64,000 nucleotides of DNA from Papio anubis (Eukaryota; Chordata; Mammalia; Primates; Cercopithecidae), in the NCBI RefSeq assembly GCF_008728515.1, contig NC_044978.1:1507771-1571770 (forward strand), in the 5' to 3' direction. Positions 1-15,685 of this stretch are shown here, piece by piece. A program made the translations under genes and the position numbers. The notes under the pieces were generated by a model. The model worked only from the letters and a program-made list of their open reading frames with translations. It had not been told where the DNA came from and made no database searches. Each line of letters begins with the position of its first letter. The first letter of the stretch is position 1.

Positions 1-84
1 GGCCCAGACACCAAGTATTTGTATGTTAGGCCTGTCATTAGCTATGAGGGAGATCAGGAAGATCTGTACAAGCTACTTCTATTT

Positions 85-235
85 CTGTTCCTGTTTCCTC
101 ACCTTTAGATGGTCAATAACAGTAACTCCTTCATACAGTTGTTGTGAGGATTAAACAAATCAATAGAAGTAAGGTATTTAATAACACCTAGCACATAATG
201 AGCATTCAGTAAATTTAGGTAATATTCTCATTTTT
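85..235 (+). repeat. MIR SINE fragment
   Basis: The stretch follows the MIR 3' half: a 'tgtttcctcacctttagatgg' type core, then GTTGTGAGGATTAAACAAAT, then 'acctagcacataatgagcattcagtaaat', in the MIR order. It is diverged, as expected for an ancient mammalian SINE. Boundaries are approximate. Confidence 0.7.
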
Positions 236-670
236 ACTGAATTGCAAATTCTGTAAGTGCAGATTTATCATTTACAACTCTCTCTACTGCAGTGTTTAAT
301 ACTGTGTCTTGTACCAAGTAAACTAAACTACCTTCCCTCACTGCTTTACCTAACTCTGATTCATACTTCAGACTCAGAAAGACCTGTCCTGATTGCAGGG
401 ACACAGAAACCCCTTCTACTACATGTTCCAATAGCAAGTGATGCCTGTCACACTCAACTTGATTACTTGCTTTTTTAAAAAAAAAAAAAAATCTTCCTTA
501 CAAATATATAAGCATCAGGAGAAATCGTTTATGGATTGATTCACCATTGTGTCATTAACAAATATCTTAGCGTCTAATATGAGTGATAGTCAATAGATAT
601 TTGTTGAATTATTGAAATCATTAAACAAAGCAGACCCAGCTGTCTAGATGCTAGTTGCTCATATTCATAA
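236..670. other. unique AT-rich sequence
   Basis: No gene or clear repeat is seen. A 14-16 base A run lies at about 477-492. A phrase near 590-625 (agatatttgttgaattattg) resembles an L2 3' end but is too short to call. Confidence 0.5.
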
Positions 671-1800
671 TTTTTTTATTTTTAATTTTTGAATACATAA
701 TAGTTGTACATATTTTGGGGTACATGTGAAACTTTGATGTAAGAATACAACACGTAATGATGAAATCAGGGTAACTGGGATATCCATCACCTCAAGTATT
801 TATCATTTCTTTGTGTCAGGAACATTCCAATTCCAATCTTCTAGTTACTGTGAAATACACGATAAATTACTATTAACTATGGTTACCCTATTGAGCTACC
901 GAACATTACATCTTATTCCTTCTATCTAAATGTATTTTTGTACCTGTTAACAATTCTTTATCTCCCCCTGCCCACTACCCTTCCAGACTCTGATAACCAC
1001 AATTCTACTCTCTATTTCCATAAGATCATCTTTTTACTTCCCAAATACAAGTGAGAACATGCAGTATTTGTCCTTCTGTTGTTGGCTTATTTCATCACCT
1101 CACATAATATGCTCCAGTTCCATTTACATTGTTGCAAATGACATGATGGCATGATTTCATTCTTTTTATGGTTGAAGAATATTCCATTCTCTCTCTATAG
1201 ATGTACCACATTTCATTCACCCATTTGTCTGCTGATGGACACGCAGATTCCATATCTTGACTATTGTGAACAGTGCTGCAATAAACATGGAAGTGCAGAC
1301 ACCTCTTCAATAGACTGATTGCTTTTCTTTTGTGTATATACCCGGTGGGATTGCTGGATCATATGGTAGGTCTATTTTTAGTTTTTTGAGGAACCTCGAA
1401 GCCGTTCTCCATAGTAGTTGTACTAGTTTAATTCCCACCAACAGTGTACAATGGTTCCCCTTTCGCCACATTCTTGCAGCATCCCATATTGCCTGTCTTT
1501 TTGATAAAAGCCATTTTAAGTGGGATGGGATGATAGCTCATGATTATTTTGATTTGAATTTCTCTGATTAGTGATGTTGAACATTTTTTAAATACCTGTT
1601 GGCCTTTTGTATCTCTTCTTTTGAGAAATGTCTGTCCAGATCTTTTGGCTATTTTAAAATCAGATTATTTGGTTTTTTTGTTTTTGAGTTGTTTGGACTC
1701 CTTCTATATTCTTAGTTACCAATCACCTGTCAGATAGTCTGCAAATATTTTCTCCCATTCCGTGGGCTATCTCTTCACCTTGTTGTTTCCTTTGCTAATT
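671..1800 (-). mobile_element. L1 LINE 3' end, antisense, 5'-truncated
   Basis: The reverse strand carries the end of L1 ORF2 and its 3' untranslated region. Recognisable L1 phrases on the plus strand are ATCCATCACCTCAAGTATTT (near 781), GTACATGTGAAACTTTGATG, 'gctgcaataaacatggaagtgcag' (near 1275) and 'ttttctcccattccgtgggct' (near 1749). The copy stops at about 1800, where an Alu follows. It is too degraded to encode protein. An L1PB/L1MA-age subfamily is likely but not assigned. Confidence 0.85.
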
Positions 1801-1822
1801 TAAAAAAAAAAAAAAAAATTAA

Positions 1823-2133
1823 GGCCAGGCACAGTGGCTTACGCCTGTAATCCCAGCACTTTTGGAGGCCAAGGCAAGTGGATCATGGATCATGAGGTCA
1901 AGGGATCAAGACCATCCTGGTCAATATGGTGAAATCCCATCTCTACTAAAAATACAAAAATTAGCTGAGAATGGTGGCACATGCCTATAATTCCAGCTAC
2001 TCGGGAGGCTGAGGCAGAAGAATCGCTTGAACCTGGGAGGTGGAGGTTGCAGTGAGCCGAGAAGTCGAGATCATGCCACTGCACTCCAGTCTGGGTGACA
2101 GAGTGAGAATCTGGTCTCAAAAAAAAAAAAAAA
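1823..2133 (+). mobile_element. Alu SINE
   Basis: Full-length Alu. It starts GGCCAGGCACAGTGGCTTAC, has both arms with TGCAGTGAGCCGAGA in the right arm, and ends in an A-tail near 2133. An A/T-rich stretch precedes it at the L1 junction, so the insertion site duplication cannot be read cleanly. Confidence 0.95.
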
Positions 2134-3573
<1,440 letters not shown>

Positions 3574-3617
3574 TCAGCAGGAAGAGAATAAAAGTAATTG
3601 ACTACAGACACCAATGA

Positions 3618-3979
<362 letters not shown>

Positions 3980-5039
3980 GTTTCTTTTAATCTCAATCAT
4001 GTCTTCTCTTTCTCCCTGTCCTCTGTCCTATTGGGTGTTCCCTACAGTTCCTTCTTGTTCTCACTCTCTTCTCCCTCTTCATACTGCCTAACACACCTCG
4101 TCGATGTTCAAACAAATCAAACAACACGTGTCTTTTCCCATCTTCCCTCTAACTACTATGCTCCACATTTCCTTAAATTCCCTTCTCCTGTGTGGTGTGG
4201 CCAAAAGAGGAAGAGAAGAGAAATATCACAGCCTTCTACCACTGATGCAAAAACAGAAAAAGTTCAAATATTTGTCTTTGGGTAAGCAGAGATATATATG
4301 CTCTTCCCTTCCTTGTAAGAAAGTTTGTGTAGCTTCCTTGACATCTTGCCTTTGCTAACATCACAGAGTCCTTGATTCCTCGTGGGGGTTACTGGCAGAA
4401 ATCACCCTGACAGAAGCTATTTAAGTGACATGGTAATACAATTAGGATGGAAGTTATCTTTATGGAGGAAAACTTCCTCCAGAACCTGAGATAGCATCTG
4501 TGTAACACAGTAAATGTCTACTTGGAGTTATGACAGGCTGAGTAGAAACCCTAGAAAGCGCATAAACATCCTTCTTTCTCACATCCTTCTTTTCTTTCCC
4601 CTCACACAGTGCCTTAGGGAGTGCATTTTCACAGTGAATTCTCAATAAACACATTTGAGGATCTTCACTGAGTGCACAAAGTATCGACAAAAGCCAAGTC
4701 ATAAAGGATCCAGGCTTCACTGGTGGAAAGGCCAAAGACATTTTCCTCTGCTAATCTCCCTCCTAGAGTGTTCAGGTAGCATGCTTTATTAAAGAGTTTC
4801 TTCCAATAATTGTTTCTAGCATCCAGTGACACAGAAAATAATATCTAAGTTTTCACTAGCATCTTACTCTTTCTTTGGCTTTAAGATGTTCAACCACGTA
4901 AATAAATACCTGAATAAAAAGCAACCCTGAAATAATCCTTCATCATTTCTCCTAACCCCTTTGATATGAACTTTAAGAACGTTGACAAGCACAGTTGGTA
5001 TTTAGATAACCCATCATTGTCAACACATTTTAGTTCATA
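3980..5039. other. unique sequence, no gene seen
   Basis: Pyrimidine-rich near 4000-4090, then ordinary single-copy sequence. Overlapping 84-codon frames at 4031-4358 and a 93-codon reverse frame at 4460-4741 match nothing I recognise and lack supporting splice context. Confidence 0.45.
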
Positions 5040-5230
5040 TTTCTTTATTCTTATGACATATTTGCGAAACAGATCAAGAATTATTAACTGCACTTTGTAG
5101 CTAAGAAAACTAACGCTCAGGCAGATTAAGGGTATTGCACAAGGCTTCATATCTTACGAAAGACTGAGTTAGGATGGATCAAAGACACGTTTTCTTCCAA
5201 GTCTGTGACCCTTCCACCACAGCGTGCTGC
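5040..5230 (-). repeat. MIR SINE fragment
   Basis: Antisense MIR pattern: 'gctaagaaaactaacgctcaggc' (consensus gaggaaactgaggctcag), then GTATTGCACAAGGCTTCATA (consensus ttgcccaaggtcacaca), then the 'gactgagttaggatgg' and 'ttccaccacagcgtgctgc' positions. Diverged. Confidence 0.65.
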
Positions 5231-6174
5231 TGATTTCTGGCAAAGGATGACACTGACCATAAATCTGTATTGAGTTTGGACTGAATAATATTCTCAATTA
5301 GTGGAGTTGACCTTCCATTCCCCCTTCCTCTTCAGGGTGAGAGACCTCGGCTGTCCTCACTTTTAGCTCCTACCTGCCCTCTAGAATCGTATGTGTCCTC
5401 ACGCTGGCCATGGCTGAATAGGCTGCCCATTACAAGGCCATTCTTACGCTTTCTACCCTGTGGCCCAGAAATTCTCTTCATTCTGTCCCATTCAGTGTTA
5501 CTGAGACTGAATTAGCCTTGTGCATGGAACACCAGTTTCAGAGCCTTACTCACAGTAGGCACATGCAGGTATGGGTTGAATGGAATTGAATTAACCCATT
5601 GCCTCGGGGCATACTGAAATCTTGTAAGAAAATTTTGAAAACTATATAGAGAGAAGCTGTTTTAATTTTGGCTTTCTATAATGCTACTTTTCCCTTTTTT
5701 CTCCACTCCGTAGCACTACTGATTGATAAGACGCATTTTCAGTAATGTTGACTCACTCTGAGGGTATATCTCACTGTGATTATATCAGAAAACTCAGAAT
5801 CAAGTATGAAACTTGAAAACATTTCTTCCCCCACTCATTGTAACTACAAGGAGAAAGACCATCTCTGCTTCTTTAGAGTGGTTCCCCCACTGCTGGTATT
5901 TGTATTTCAACAGGCACATTTAGTATCTTCACCCAAGGTGGCTTCGGACAGAGCGGTAAGTTAATTGTGGGATACGCGGGTCAGGTAGAAACACTTCAAA
6001 GATAGGCTTTCCATGCACGTAACTACTTTAATTTCACTACTTCCAGATTTACAACAAATGAGCCGCTGATGAATGTTTGTTTTAAATAACATGGAATCAT
6101 GCACCAAGGAAAAGAGGCTACTAGAATGAAAGAGTGCAAAGACAGAGGGAACGGGGAGAGAAGGAAATTAACCT
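5231..6174. other. unique sequence, no gene seen
   Basis: Single-copy sequence. A 62-codon open frame at 5776-5964 has no recognisable motif. No repeat called. Confidence 0.45.
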
Positions 6175-6420
6175 TGACTGAGCAGTTACTCTATTGTCAA
6201 GTAATTTATATGCACTAATTCTCATTAAATGCTGGAAATCGTTAACAGTACTTTTATGATGTAGGTGACAGAATTGGGCTTGGGGATGTTAAGTGTTTTC
6301 TCCCACGCTCACTGCACACTACACCACTTCGCACTTGAGCAAGCTCATTAAACAGGTGCACTCTACATGCCTCATGCGCAGTGGTGGACAGATTTGAATC
6401 CCAAGCCCCTTGTCCTCCCA
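6175..6420 (-). repeat. MIR/L2-type ancient repeat, antisense
   Basis: Shows 'tgagcagttactctattgtcaagtaatttatatgcactaattctcatt', the reverse MIR phrase for 'tgagcacttactatgtgcc...ctcattt', followed by 'gatgtaggtgacagaattgggcttggggatgttaagtg', which matches the antisense MIR core. Confidence 0.6.
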
Positions 6421-6440
6421 CTGGAGATTTCTGGTTGTAG

Positions 6441-8514
<2,074 letters not shown>

Positions 8515-8775
8515 TTGTTAAGAGCATAGATTTATCATCATCTCAACTGATTTCAAATCCTAGCTCTGTCTCTTACTGCCTGGATGACTTTGATCAAATT
8601 ACTGAAATGTGAGGAGCCTCGATGTCCCATTACACAAAATGAGAACGATAAGGCCAATACTTTAGAGTCGTTTTAGGATAAGATTGGTTTGTTTTTGTAA
8701 AGGAGCCAACATAATGCTTGGCACAGCACAGTTGCTCAATAAATAATAGATGCAGTTATTATTATTAGTGTTCTC
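8515..8775 (+). repeat. MIR SINE, near full length
   Basis: MIR order is clear: 'agcatagatt', 'atcctagctctgtctcttactgcctggatgactttgatcaaattactgaa', 'tcccattacacaaaatgagaacgataa', then 'aatgcttggcacagcacagttgctcaataaataat'. These match the MIR 5' half, core and 3' end in sequence. Confidence 0.8.
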
Positions 8776-9119
8776 ACTTATGCACCTTAATTAGTGTTGT
8801 GCTGCTCTCTACCCACGGAGAGTTAAAACTGCAGTTTTTAGTAATGTGCGATAAACGAAAAAGTGTTTGCTTTGAAATCAGACTTATGACTGAACAATGG
8901 ACTAATTTTTTCACTGAGCCTCAGTTTTTTCATTGGGAAAAGAAAAAGAGAATAAAGCATGATTCGGACGACAGTTGTGAAAAATCAAGTAAGAAAGTAT
9001 ATGTGCACAAAGGGACTGGAATATCATAAGAATCCAGAAAATGTTATCTTGCAAATGCATAACGTTGTCTTAATACATCACATTTTCTTGTAATTGGGTG
9101 TCAATCTCATTCACACCAT

Positions 9120-9215
9120 TGTACATGCTTGAAAGGCATGAGCTGTTTTATCTCCATAATCCCAGTACCTGAGTAGTAAGCGATCATTGATTTTGCTGAG
9201 TGAATGAATAATTAA
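9120..9215 (+). repeat. L2 LINE 3' end
   Basis: 'atgagctgttttatctccataatcccagtacctgagtagtaag...gagtgaatgaataa' follows the L2 terminal phrase 'tatccccagtacctagcacag...ttgaatgaatgaa'. Confidence 0.6.
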
Positions 9216-9715
<500 letters not shown>

Positions 9716-9744
9716 TTATCTGATCATTTATTTAAAAATGCCTC

Positions 9745-9890
9745 ATGTCAGACTTTGCGTGACACCTTAGGAATATAATAGTGAGCAAAACAAAAACGGC
9801 CCGACCTTCATGGAGTTCCAGCACAGTGGAGCAGGCAGGCATTGGCCAAATGATGGCCACAATAAATCCAAAACTACCGCTTTGGTCATT
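9745..9890 (+). repeat. L2-like ancient repeat
   Basis: 'aatagtgagcaaaac' and 'gaccttcatggagttccagca' follow an L2-type phrase (gtgagcaaaacagacatggtccctgccctcatggagctta). Short and diverged. Confidence 0.45.
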
Positions 9891-10268
9891 GCTATGTTCA
9901 TATGTCCAAAATGCCAGGGAAGCACATGTAAAAGAGCGCCCGATGAGACTTTTTTCTTTTGCTTCCATGTTTTGACTGAGATCCTCTCAGTTAATGACTA
10001 TATGGAAGATAAATAACCCCTTCCCTCCGAGCAAGGTTCAGCAAGAGGAAGCCCAGAATTCTCTGTCAATCCAAATCATCTACCTTCAGGCCTTGAGAGA
10101 GGACTAGAAAGTATTTCTGGGAGAAGGTTCATTGAAAGCCAGCTTTCCTGTACTGGAATTCCCAAGAGTAGTAATTCCGCTGCAGCTTCAGTGACTGCCC
10201 TGCTCCCCACAAATTCCAGTCACGTATTCGCCTCTGTTGGAGCTGGGGTTGTCCGCATCAGAACAGGT
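9891..10268. other. unique sequence upstream of CpG-rich block
   Basis: Single-copy sequence with short open frames and no recognised protein. It borders the CpG-rich block that follows. Confidence 0.45.
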
Positions 10269-10739
10269 TTAACGCTCACTGCAGGCTTGGGTGCTGAGAG
10301 GCAGAAGCCTGCGGACTTGCTCCATCCACTCCAGAGCGTCGGCTGCATTCTCCAGTTTCGGGGTTTCCGTGGAGTGGCCGCCGGTGCCGAGTCTTGACAG
10401 CAGATGGGAAAGGTGGGCGGCCAGAGCCAGAACCGCCCTCCCCCGCGGGGCGAGCCCCCGCGACTCCAGCAGGTGCTGTGCAGCTAAGCTGGGGTCGCCC
10501 TGCGAGGATCCCGCTCCACACGGTGGGCTGGGGGCGCCTCCAGAGCAGGAACCGAGGATTTTCAAGGGGTCGTACGGAAGAGAAATGGCCTTTGTTAGGG
10601 GTCCATATCCTACGGGGACAACCAGGACGCCTACCATGGCAGGAAAAAGGAACGTAACAGAATGCGAGTTCGAAGGAATGCTAGGAAAGCACAGGAGCAA
10701 CGCCTCTGCCTTAGCTGAAGTAACACAATCCTTCCCCAT
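10269..10739 (-). other. unrecognised 156-codon open frame over the CpG island; candidate exon
   Basis: A reverse-strand frame of 156 codons starts at an ATG and ends TGA/TAA near 10269. It is one of the longest repeat-free frames here. Its middle is rich in Leu, Ala and Arg (for example LAAHLSHLLSRLG and ENAADALEWMEQVRRLLPLS), which would suit an amphipathic helix. On this strand a GTGAGC donor-like string lies just before the stop (TGCA|GTGAGC near 10281), and acceptor-like TTTTCCTGCCATGGTAG lies near 10630-10650. A forward 184-codon frame (10291-10845) overlaps it, so CpG richness alone may explain both. I do not recognise the protein. Confidence 0.25.
10310..10576. promoter_or_regulatory. 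CpG-island-like segment
   Basis: About 23 CpG pairs in about 260 bases, in a window where CpG is otherwise rare outside Alus, with GC-rich runs such as CCCCCGCGGGGCGAGCC. It is not part of a recognised repeat. CpG islands of this kind often mark promoters of genes or lncRNAs; no TATA box or known start is visible. It is the most promoter-like non-repeat sequence in the window. Confidence 0.5.
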
Positions 10740-10935
10740 CCGCGGTCACGCCTTTCCTGGGTCCGATTGTGTTTGGCCAAGTTGTTTTTTAAGGGAGAAG
10801 GTGACTGACTTAATATACCTGTTAATCGAAGGAAAGCTCCAGTGAAGCTGAACTACAAGGACAGAAGTAGGTGGGGGGCTGAACACCGGGGCAGAGGAAA
10901 ATGTCTCATTGGCGATTGGAAAGTGTGGAACGAGG

Positions 10936-11278
<343 letters not shown>

Positions 11279-11442
11279 TAGCCAGATGAGATGGCGCATG
11301 CCTGCAAACCTAGCTTTTTGTCGAAGGCTGTAGTGGGAGGATTGCTTGAACCCTGGAGGTGGAGCTTGCAGTGAGCCCAGTTCGCACCACCGCACTCCAG
11401 CCTGGGTGACAGACTGAGACTCTGTCTCAAAAAAAAAAAAAA
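11279..11442 (+). mobile_element. 5'-truncated Alu (right half)
   Basis: Starts at CTAGCCAGATGAGATGGCGC, the A-linker/right-arm boundary, and ends in an A-tail at 11442. The centre is rearranged (AGCTTTTTGTCGAAGGCTG in place of the usual 'agctactcgggaggctg'). AAAGTGTTGAA after it (11440-11450) resembles AAAGTGTGGAA before the upstream Alu (10920-10930). This may be a second shared-duplication Alu pair. Confidence 0.85.
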
Positions 11443-12834
11443 GTGTTGAATGCAAACAAGGTCCAGAGGTAAAAAGAAAACACAGAGGTCAGACAAGGAG
11501 GTCGAGCCTAATAAAAGCTTAGAGGATCAGAAAATTATCACAACTGTCCAAACTCTCTCTCAAGGAAAGATGAGGACCCTATTACTGATACTCTTAGTCA
11601 AAGTATTCTGGGTCCCATTAACCAGAAAGTTGATTTAAAAAAATAAAAATCTTGCATTTTAAAATTTAATGTACAATTTGCAAAATACATTTGCATATAT
11701 ATTTAATTCACTCTTAAGCATGGGGTGAGTAAGGAGAGCTGGGGAGAAGCCTGAAGGCAACCCTCTGTGTCCAGGATAAAGCGGAGCGTCGGGGGTGTGG
11801 GGAGCGAGGATTCACCGCCAACGGGAGGGGCCTGATGTACACGGGTTTCCCTGGAAGGCTCTGTCCGCCGATGACCTTGTAGTTCCCAAATGAACACCTT
11901 TGTGGAGCCTCAGTTCTATCCCAGGCCGTTTATCTAAAGAATCCCCCAGTACTTGGGCCTTTTTCTGGAACAAACGGCCTGTGACAGTGGCACCGCTAGG
12001 CATCAGATTTCCTAGCAGCCCGCTTCACATCTGGAGCAGCTCCTGGTTCCGTGCCCTGTGTGATTTCCGTATCCAAATGGTGTTAGTTTCTTGGACTAAC
12101 TTGCCTATTGATCAGCTCTCTCACAGGTGCGGAAATGGGAATCCATTATAGGCATATATGAAACCTGACAACTGGCTACGTGCATGGAACTCGGTACAGT
12201 AACCTGCTTTATACCCAGATGACTGCTGTATACATTTAAAAATCAAAACTATTCCCAGCATACATCCAACCTAGCTCAGTGTCCAATCGCAACTCTATCA
12301 GTAAAAGAAATTGTATGACAAGGAATGCGTGATTTTCCTGACTTCACACTGTATTTTCACAGTATCTTTAAGATATGTATCGTTTTCTTTCCTCCCTGTA
12401 TTTGCACCCGGGCTAGGGCTATGGCTTTGAGTGGTCCTCTATATCTTGAACTCTGTTCCTGTTCATGCCCTCCCTCCTGCTCTCCAGGCTGTCCTCAGAG
12501 TCTCAGCCATCAGCAGGCGCTTCGCCATCCTGGGCCCTTCTACCCCTGGAAACTTGCTCTGCAATCACTCTCATTTTCTGTATCCTTGGGCAGCCCTACT
12601 GAACCCTCCAACTTCCACACTTCACAATTTTTTCTTGCCTAGGAGATTTGAAAGCAGAGTAACATATGATTAATCACATGCAAATTCATGCACGTCTTTT
12701 CCTTCAAGTGCTCTTTCATCGAGCAACCACAGATTTCCAAATAGAAGGCATTGTAGCAGCTTAAAACCATATTGGTCTGTTATTTTTTAAATATATATAT
12801 ATTGACTGAGAGTAGACTATGCTCAATATAGTAA
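11443..12834. other. unique sequence, no gene recognised
   Basis: Moderately GC-rich single-copy sequence. Frames of 105 codons (12325-12642) and about 80 codons (12431-12673, 11900-12151) carry no motif I know. There is a short (TA)n at about 12790-12802. No clear repeat. Confidence 0.45.
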
Positions 12835-13300
12835 CGAGAGAGATTTTTAAAAAATAAGACATAGTCCTTACTACAAGGAGAATACCATATGGGGTACAGA
12901 TAAGAAAATGTCAAAATACAATACAGACAGAACAGGGTAAGTCTCAAGAGAAGTCCAAACTGGGGGTTATGGGATATTGAAACAAGCATATTCAAAAACC
13001 TAGCTCAGAGCATCCTTTAGAGAAAGGGTACATTTGAGATGGGTGAAATGAATGGCAAAGGGGGTTGGGAAAAGGCTAAAAAGGTTGGAGAAGGCATGCC
13101 AAGGAAAAAGAAGGAGGAAAACAACAAATCGTGATGTACAGGGCTACTGGGGAATAAGCAGCCCATCTGGAATTTCGAATGATCATTGGAGCCATGAGTT
13201 CAATATGCATGGGCCAGGAATTCACAAAATTCTTAGGCAGTGATAGCCTCTGAAAGTGTTATAACAAAGTGGCATGATCAAAGTTCATCAATGAGCCTGT
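12835..13300 (+). repeat. ancient L2-like interspersed repeat
   Basis: 'aataagacatagtccttactacaaggag' near the start and 'tcttaggcagtgatagcctctgaaagtgttataacaaagtggcatgatcaaagttc' at the end follow, in order, a well-known ancient mammalian repeat ('agacatggtccctgccctcaaggag ... aagcagagtggcatgatcaga'). Family assignment is tentative. Confidence 0.4.
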
Positions 13301-14281
13301 TAAACTGAATTCCCCTTTGAGAAAAACATTGTATTATTAACGGAGCTCTATCAAAATAATTCTGTTCGTGGAGTTGTTGGGAAATATTACATGTAGCCAA
13401 ATGTCCTAACAGGATATGTGTATTACCCATTAAAATGACTACAGTACAGAAATATCCACTTACCACAGCACATGGTACACATACCATGAGCATACTATAT
13501 ATACGTATCAAGAACATAACACGGCTTTTTTAGGATTCTGAAAGAATTTCTGAAACTTGTAGCACATCTCAGTTACTATAATGAATAGAGACTTGACAAG
13601 CTTATTTGGACTGTTTCATGAAGTAGTTTAAATACCGGCAGCAATCTTTGTTTCATTTTATTATAGATATTAGTCAATCCCTGCAACTGGATCAACGTTA
13701 CAATCACAATTTGGTTATGCAGAGCTAACATTTTAATTTTCCTATAATTGAGCTCAGTTTCCTGATTCTACACAGGGTTATCGTCTGCTCATGTGGACTG
13801 ACCTGAAAATTTATAGGTGCTTACGTACATACTTAAATATTTTGATTTTATGAAAAATTTAAACCTTATATCTGAACTGATTCTCACTCCACACCCCTCT
13901 CCTCCCTTAGTCTGAGCAAAAACTATAAAAACACACGTATATTAGGAAAGAGGCCCCTGGCCTTCCGTCTTGACTAGCTTTCCCAGAGATGTTTAATCTT
14001 ACCGGGTTTAGGAGCTGCTCCTTTAATACCCGTCAATCTGCCGCTAACAGGCATCTTTCCAGGTGTGGCCTATTCCACCATCGCCAGCGAGCGCTTACTC
14101 GCATTTTCCCCAAAATGCAGCACCTTCGGTCACACATTTTGCCTCATGTCTTAAATATTCTTTGAAGGCCTACAACAGACCTTTATACCCATCTCGCAGC
14201 AAACGAGGATCTGAAGGCTTCACGTTCTAAAACAAAGGGGCACATACTTCTAATTAAAGGAGCTGCCCATTTTGTGTCCAG
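13301..14281. other. unique sequence, no gene seen
   Basis: AT-rich up to about 13960, then a less AT-rich stretch to the LTR12 edge. No confident repeat or frame. Confidence 0.45.
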
Positions 14282-14957
14282 AATTGATGTGTTCTCGGTC
14301 TTGCTAACTTCAAGAATGAAACCACGGACTCTCGCGGGAAGCATTACAGTCCTTTAAGACGATGTGTGCAGAATTTCTTCCTTCTGGTGGGTTTCTGGTC
14401 TCGCTAACTTCCAAAATGAAACTTCAAGCCTTCCCGGTGAGTGTTAACAGTTCACACAGGCTTTGGGACTGAAGTTGCTCCTTCCTCTCTTTCAGAGATG
14501 GGGTCCCTCCTGGTGGGTTCGTGGTCTTGCTGGTAGCAAGAATGAAATGGCAGACCTCTGTGGTGAGTATTACAGCTCAAAAAAGCACCTCAGACCCAAC
14601 CAATAAACAGCAATAACATTTATCGGGAACAGCATAAGAAACCATAATTCCACTAAAGCAGAAGACCCCACAAAGTGGCTGTGGTTTGCTCGGGCAGCCT
14701 GCTTTTATTCCCTTATTTGACCCCACCCACATCCTGCTAATTGGTCCATTTTACAAAGAGCTGACTGGCCCATTTTACAAAGTGCTGATTGGTCTGTTTT
14801 ATAGAGTGCTGATTGGTCTGTTTTTACAGAGTGCTGATTGGTGCATTTACAAACCTTTAGCTAGGCACAGAGTGCTGATTGGTGCATTTACAATCCTTTA
14901 GCTAGAGGAAAACTTCAAGTCCCCACCCGACCCAGAAGCCCAGCTGACTTCACTTGT
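14282..14957 (-). mobile_element. LTR12-type (HERV9 group, ERV1) LTR, antisense
   Basis: Read on the reverse strand this is an LTR12-family LTR: U3 with tandem CCAAT units, a TATA-like segment (complement of GCTTTTATTCCC at 14701), then R/U5 repeats of the type TGGTGGGTTCGTGGTCTTGC, present two to three times (about 14384, 14510). It ends in the 'cccagctgacttcactt' edge. The U3 repeats contain five ATTGG (CCAAT on the LTR strand). The canonical AATAAA appears mutated (ATTTATCGG on the plus strand). Only one LTR is seen, so it is a solo or remnant LTR; no viral gene is present. Confidence 0.85.
14736..14890 (-). promoter_or_regulatory. LTR12 U3 enhancer repeats with five CCAAT boxes
   Basis: GTGCTGATTGGT units repeat about every 24-42 bases, with ATTGG at about 14740, 14788, 14812, 14836 and 14878. 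One further unit is mutated to CTGACTGGCC. HERV9 LTR U3 repeats are known to bind NF-Y through CCAAT and can drive transcription in primates. Activity of this copy is inference. Confidence 0.65.
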
Positions 14958-15090
14958 TAATATCATTAAGGTCCTCTGCAGGACTGTCCTTAGGGTGCAG
15001 CCCTTGCTGTTCTGGCTCCTGTGGTTTCCTTTTCCTGCCAACTTCCACCTCCAACCAAGGCAGAAGAGTGAGAGTGCTCTGGCATTTCCT

Positions 15091-15236
15091 AGGGGCCCAG
15101 CGAACCTCCACAACCCAGGTCCGCTTAGGGGCCCCCACCAATGTCCCAGACCCAGGCGCGCTTAGGGGCCCTGCCAACCTCTGCGACCCAGGTCCACTTA
15201 GGGTTCCTGGCCAACCTCCGCAACCCAGACCCACGT
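15091..15236. repeat. minisatellite, four units of 36-37 bp
   Basis: Units begin AGGGGCCC or AGGGTTCC at 15091, 15127, 15164 and 15200, with lengths 36, 37, 36 and 37. Each holds a CCAACCTC-like core followed by ACCCAGGTCC. The units are CpG-containing and lie about 130 bases beyond the LTR12 edge. I cannot tell whether they belong to HERV9 internal sequence or arose locally. A 169-codon forward frame (14954-15463) crosses them but looks like a by-product of low stop density. Confidence 0.85.
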
Positions 15237-15685
15237 CCAATCCCCAACTCCTTCTCCCATTCCAGGAAATCCTCCTAGTTTCTTTGCTCTGTCATGGAAA
15301 CCTCTCCTTAGTTCATAGCCTCTATCCTTCCATAGCCTCTGACATACACCTAGACTTGGTGTTCAAAGCTTATAAAATCTGGCTCTTGCTATTTAAACCT
15401 GGAATTCAGAAAAGTCTATTTTCTCTCAAGTGTTTGGCTCTTGCAGTTTTTTTTAAAGCCTAACTTTCAAAACTGTTGTTTGCTTTTTGTTTCTTTTCCA
15501 AAGTTTATTTTGAAAGTCAAAGCTGATCAATGAGGTATGTAAGTCAAAAATTCTCATGAAGCTTTATTTTTATCCAAAGAAAGAATATATAGAAAACTGT
15601 TGACACTATTTGACTAATGGGCTTAAGGATAAGGTAAGAGGTACCAACAAAGGCTTACTAGCAAACTATTATCATACCCATATAT
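15237..15685. other. unique sequence between minisatellite and MaLR LTR
   Basis: Pyrimidine-rich to about 15360, then AT-rich. No gene or confident repeat. It could include ERV remnants that I cannot name. Confidence 0.4.

Noticed and set aside
15091..15236. CRISPR-like direct repeats
   Set aside because: Units are contiguous with no unique spacers, and the genome is eukaryotic. It is a minisatellite.
14954..15463. A 169-codon forward frame and a 96-codon reverse frame
   Set aside because: Both run across the 36-37 bp minisatellite, whose low stop density makes long frames. Unit lengths are not all multiples of three, so no repeat peptide is preserved.
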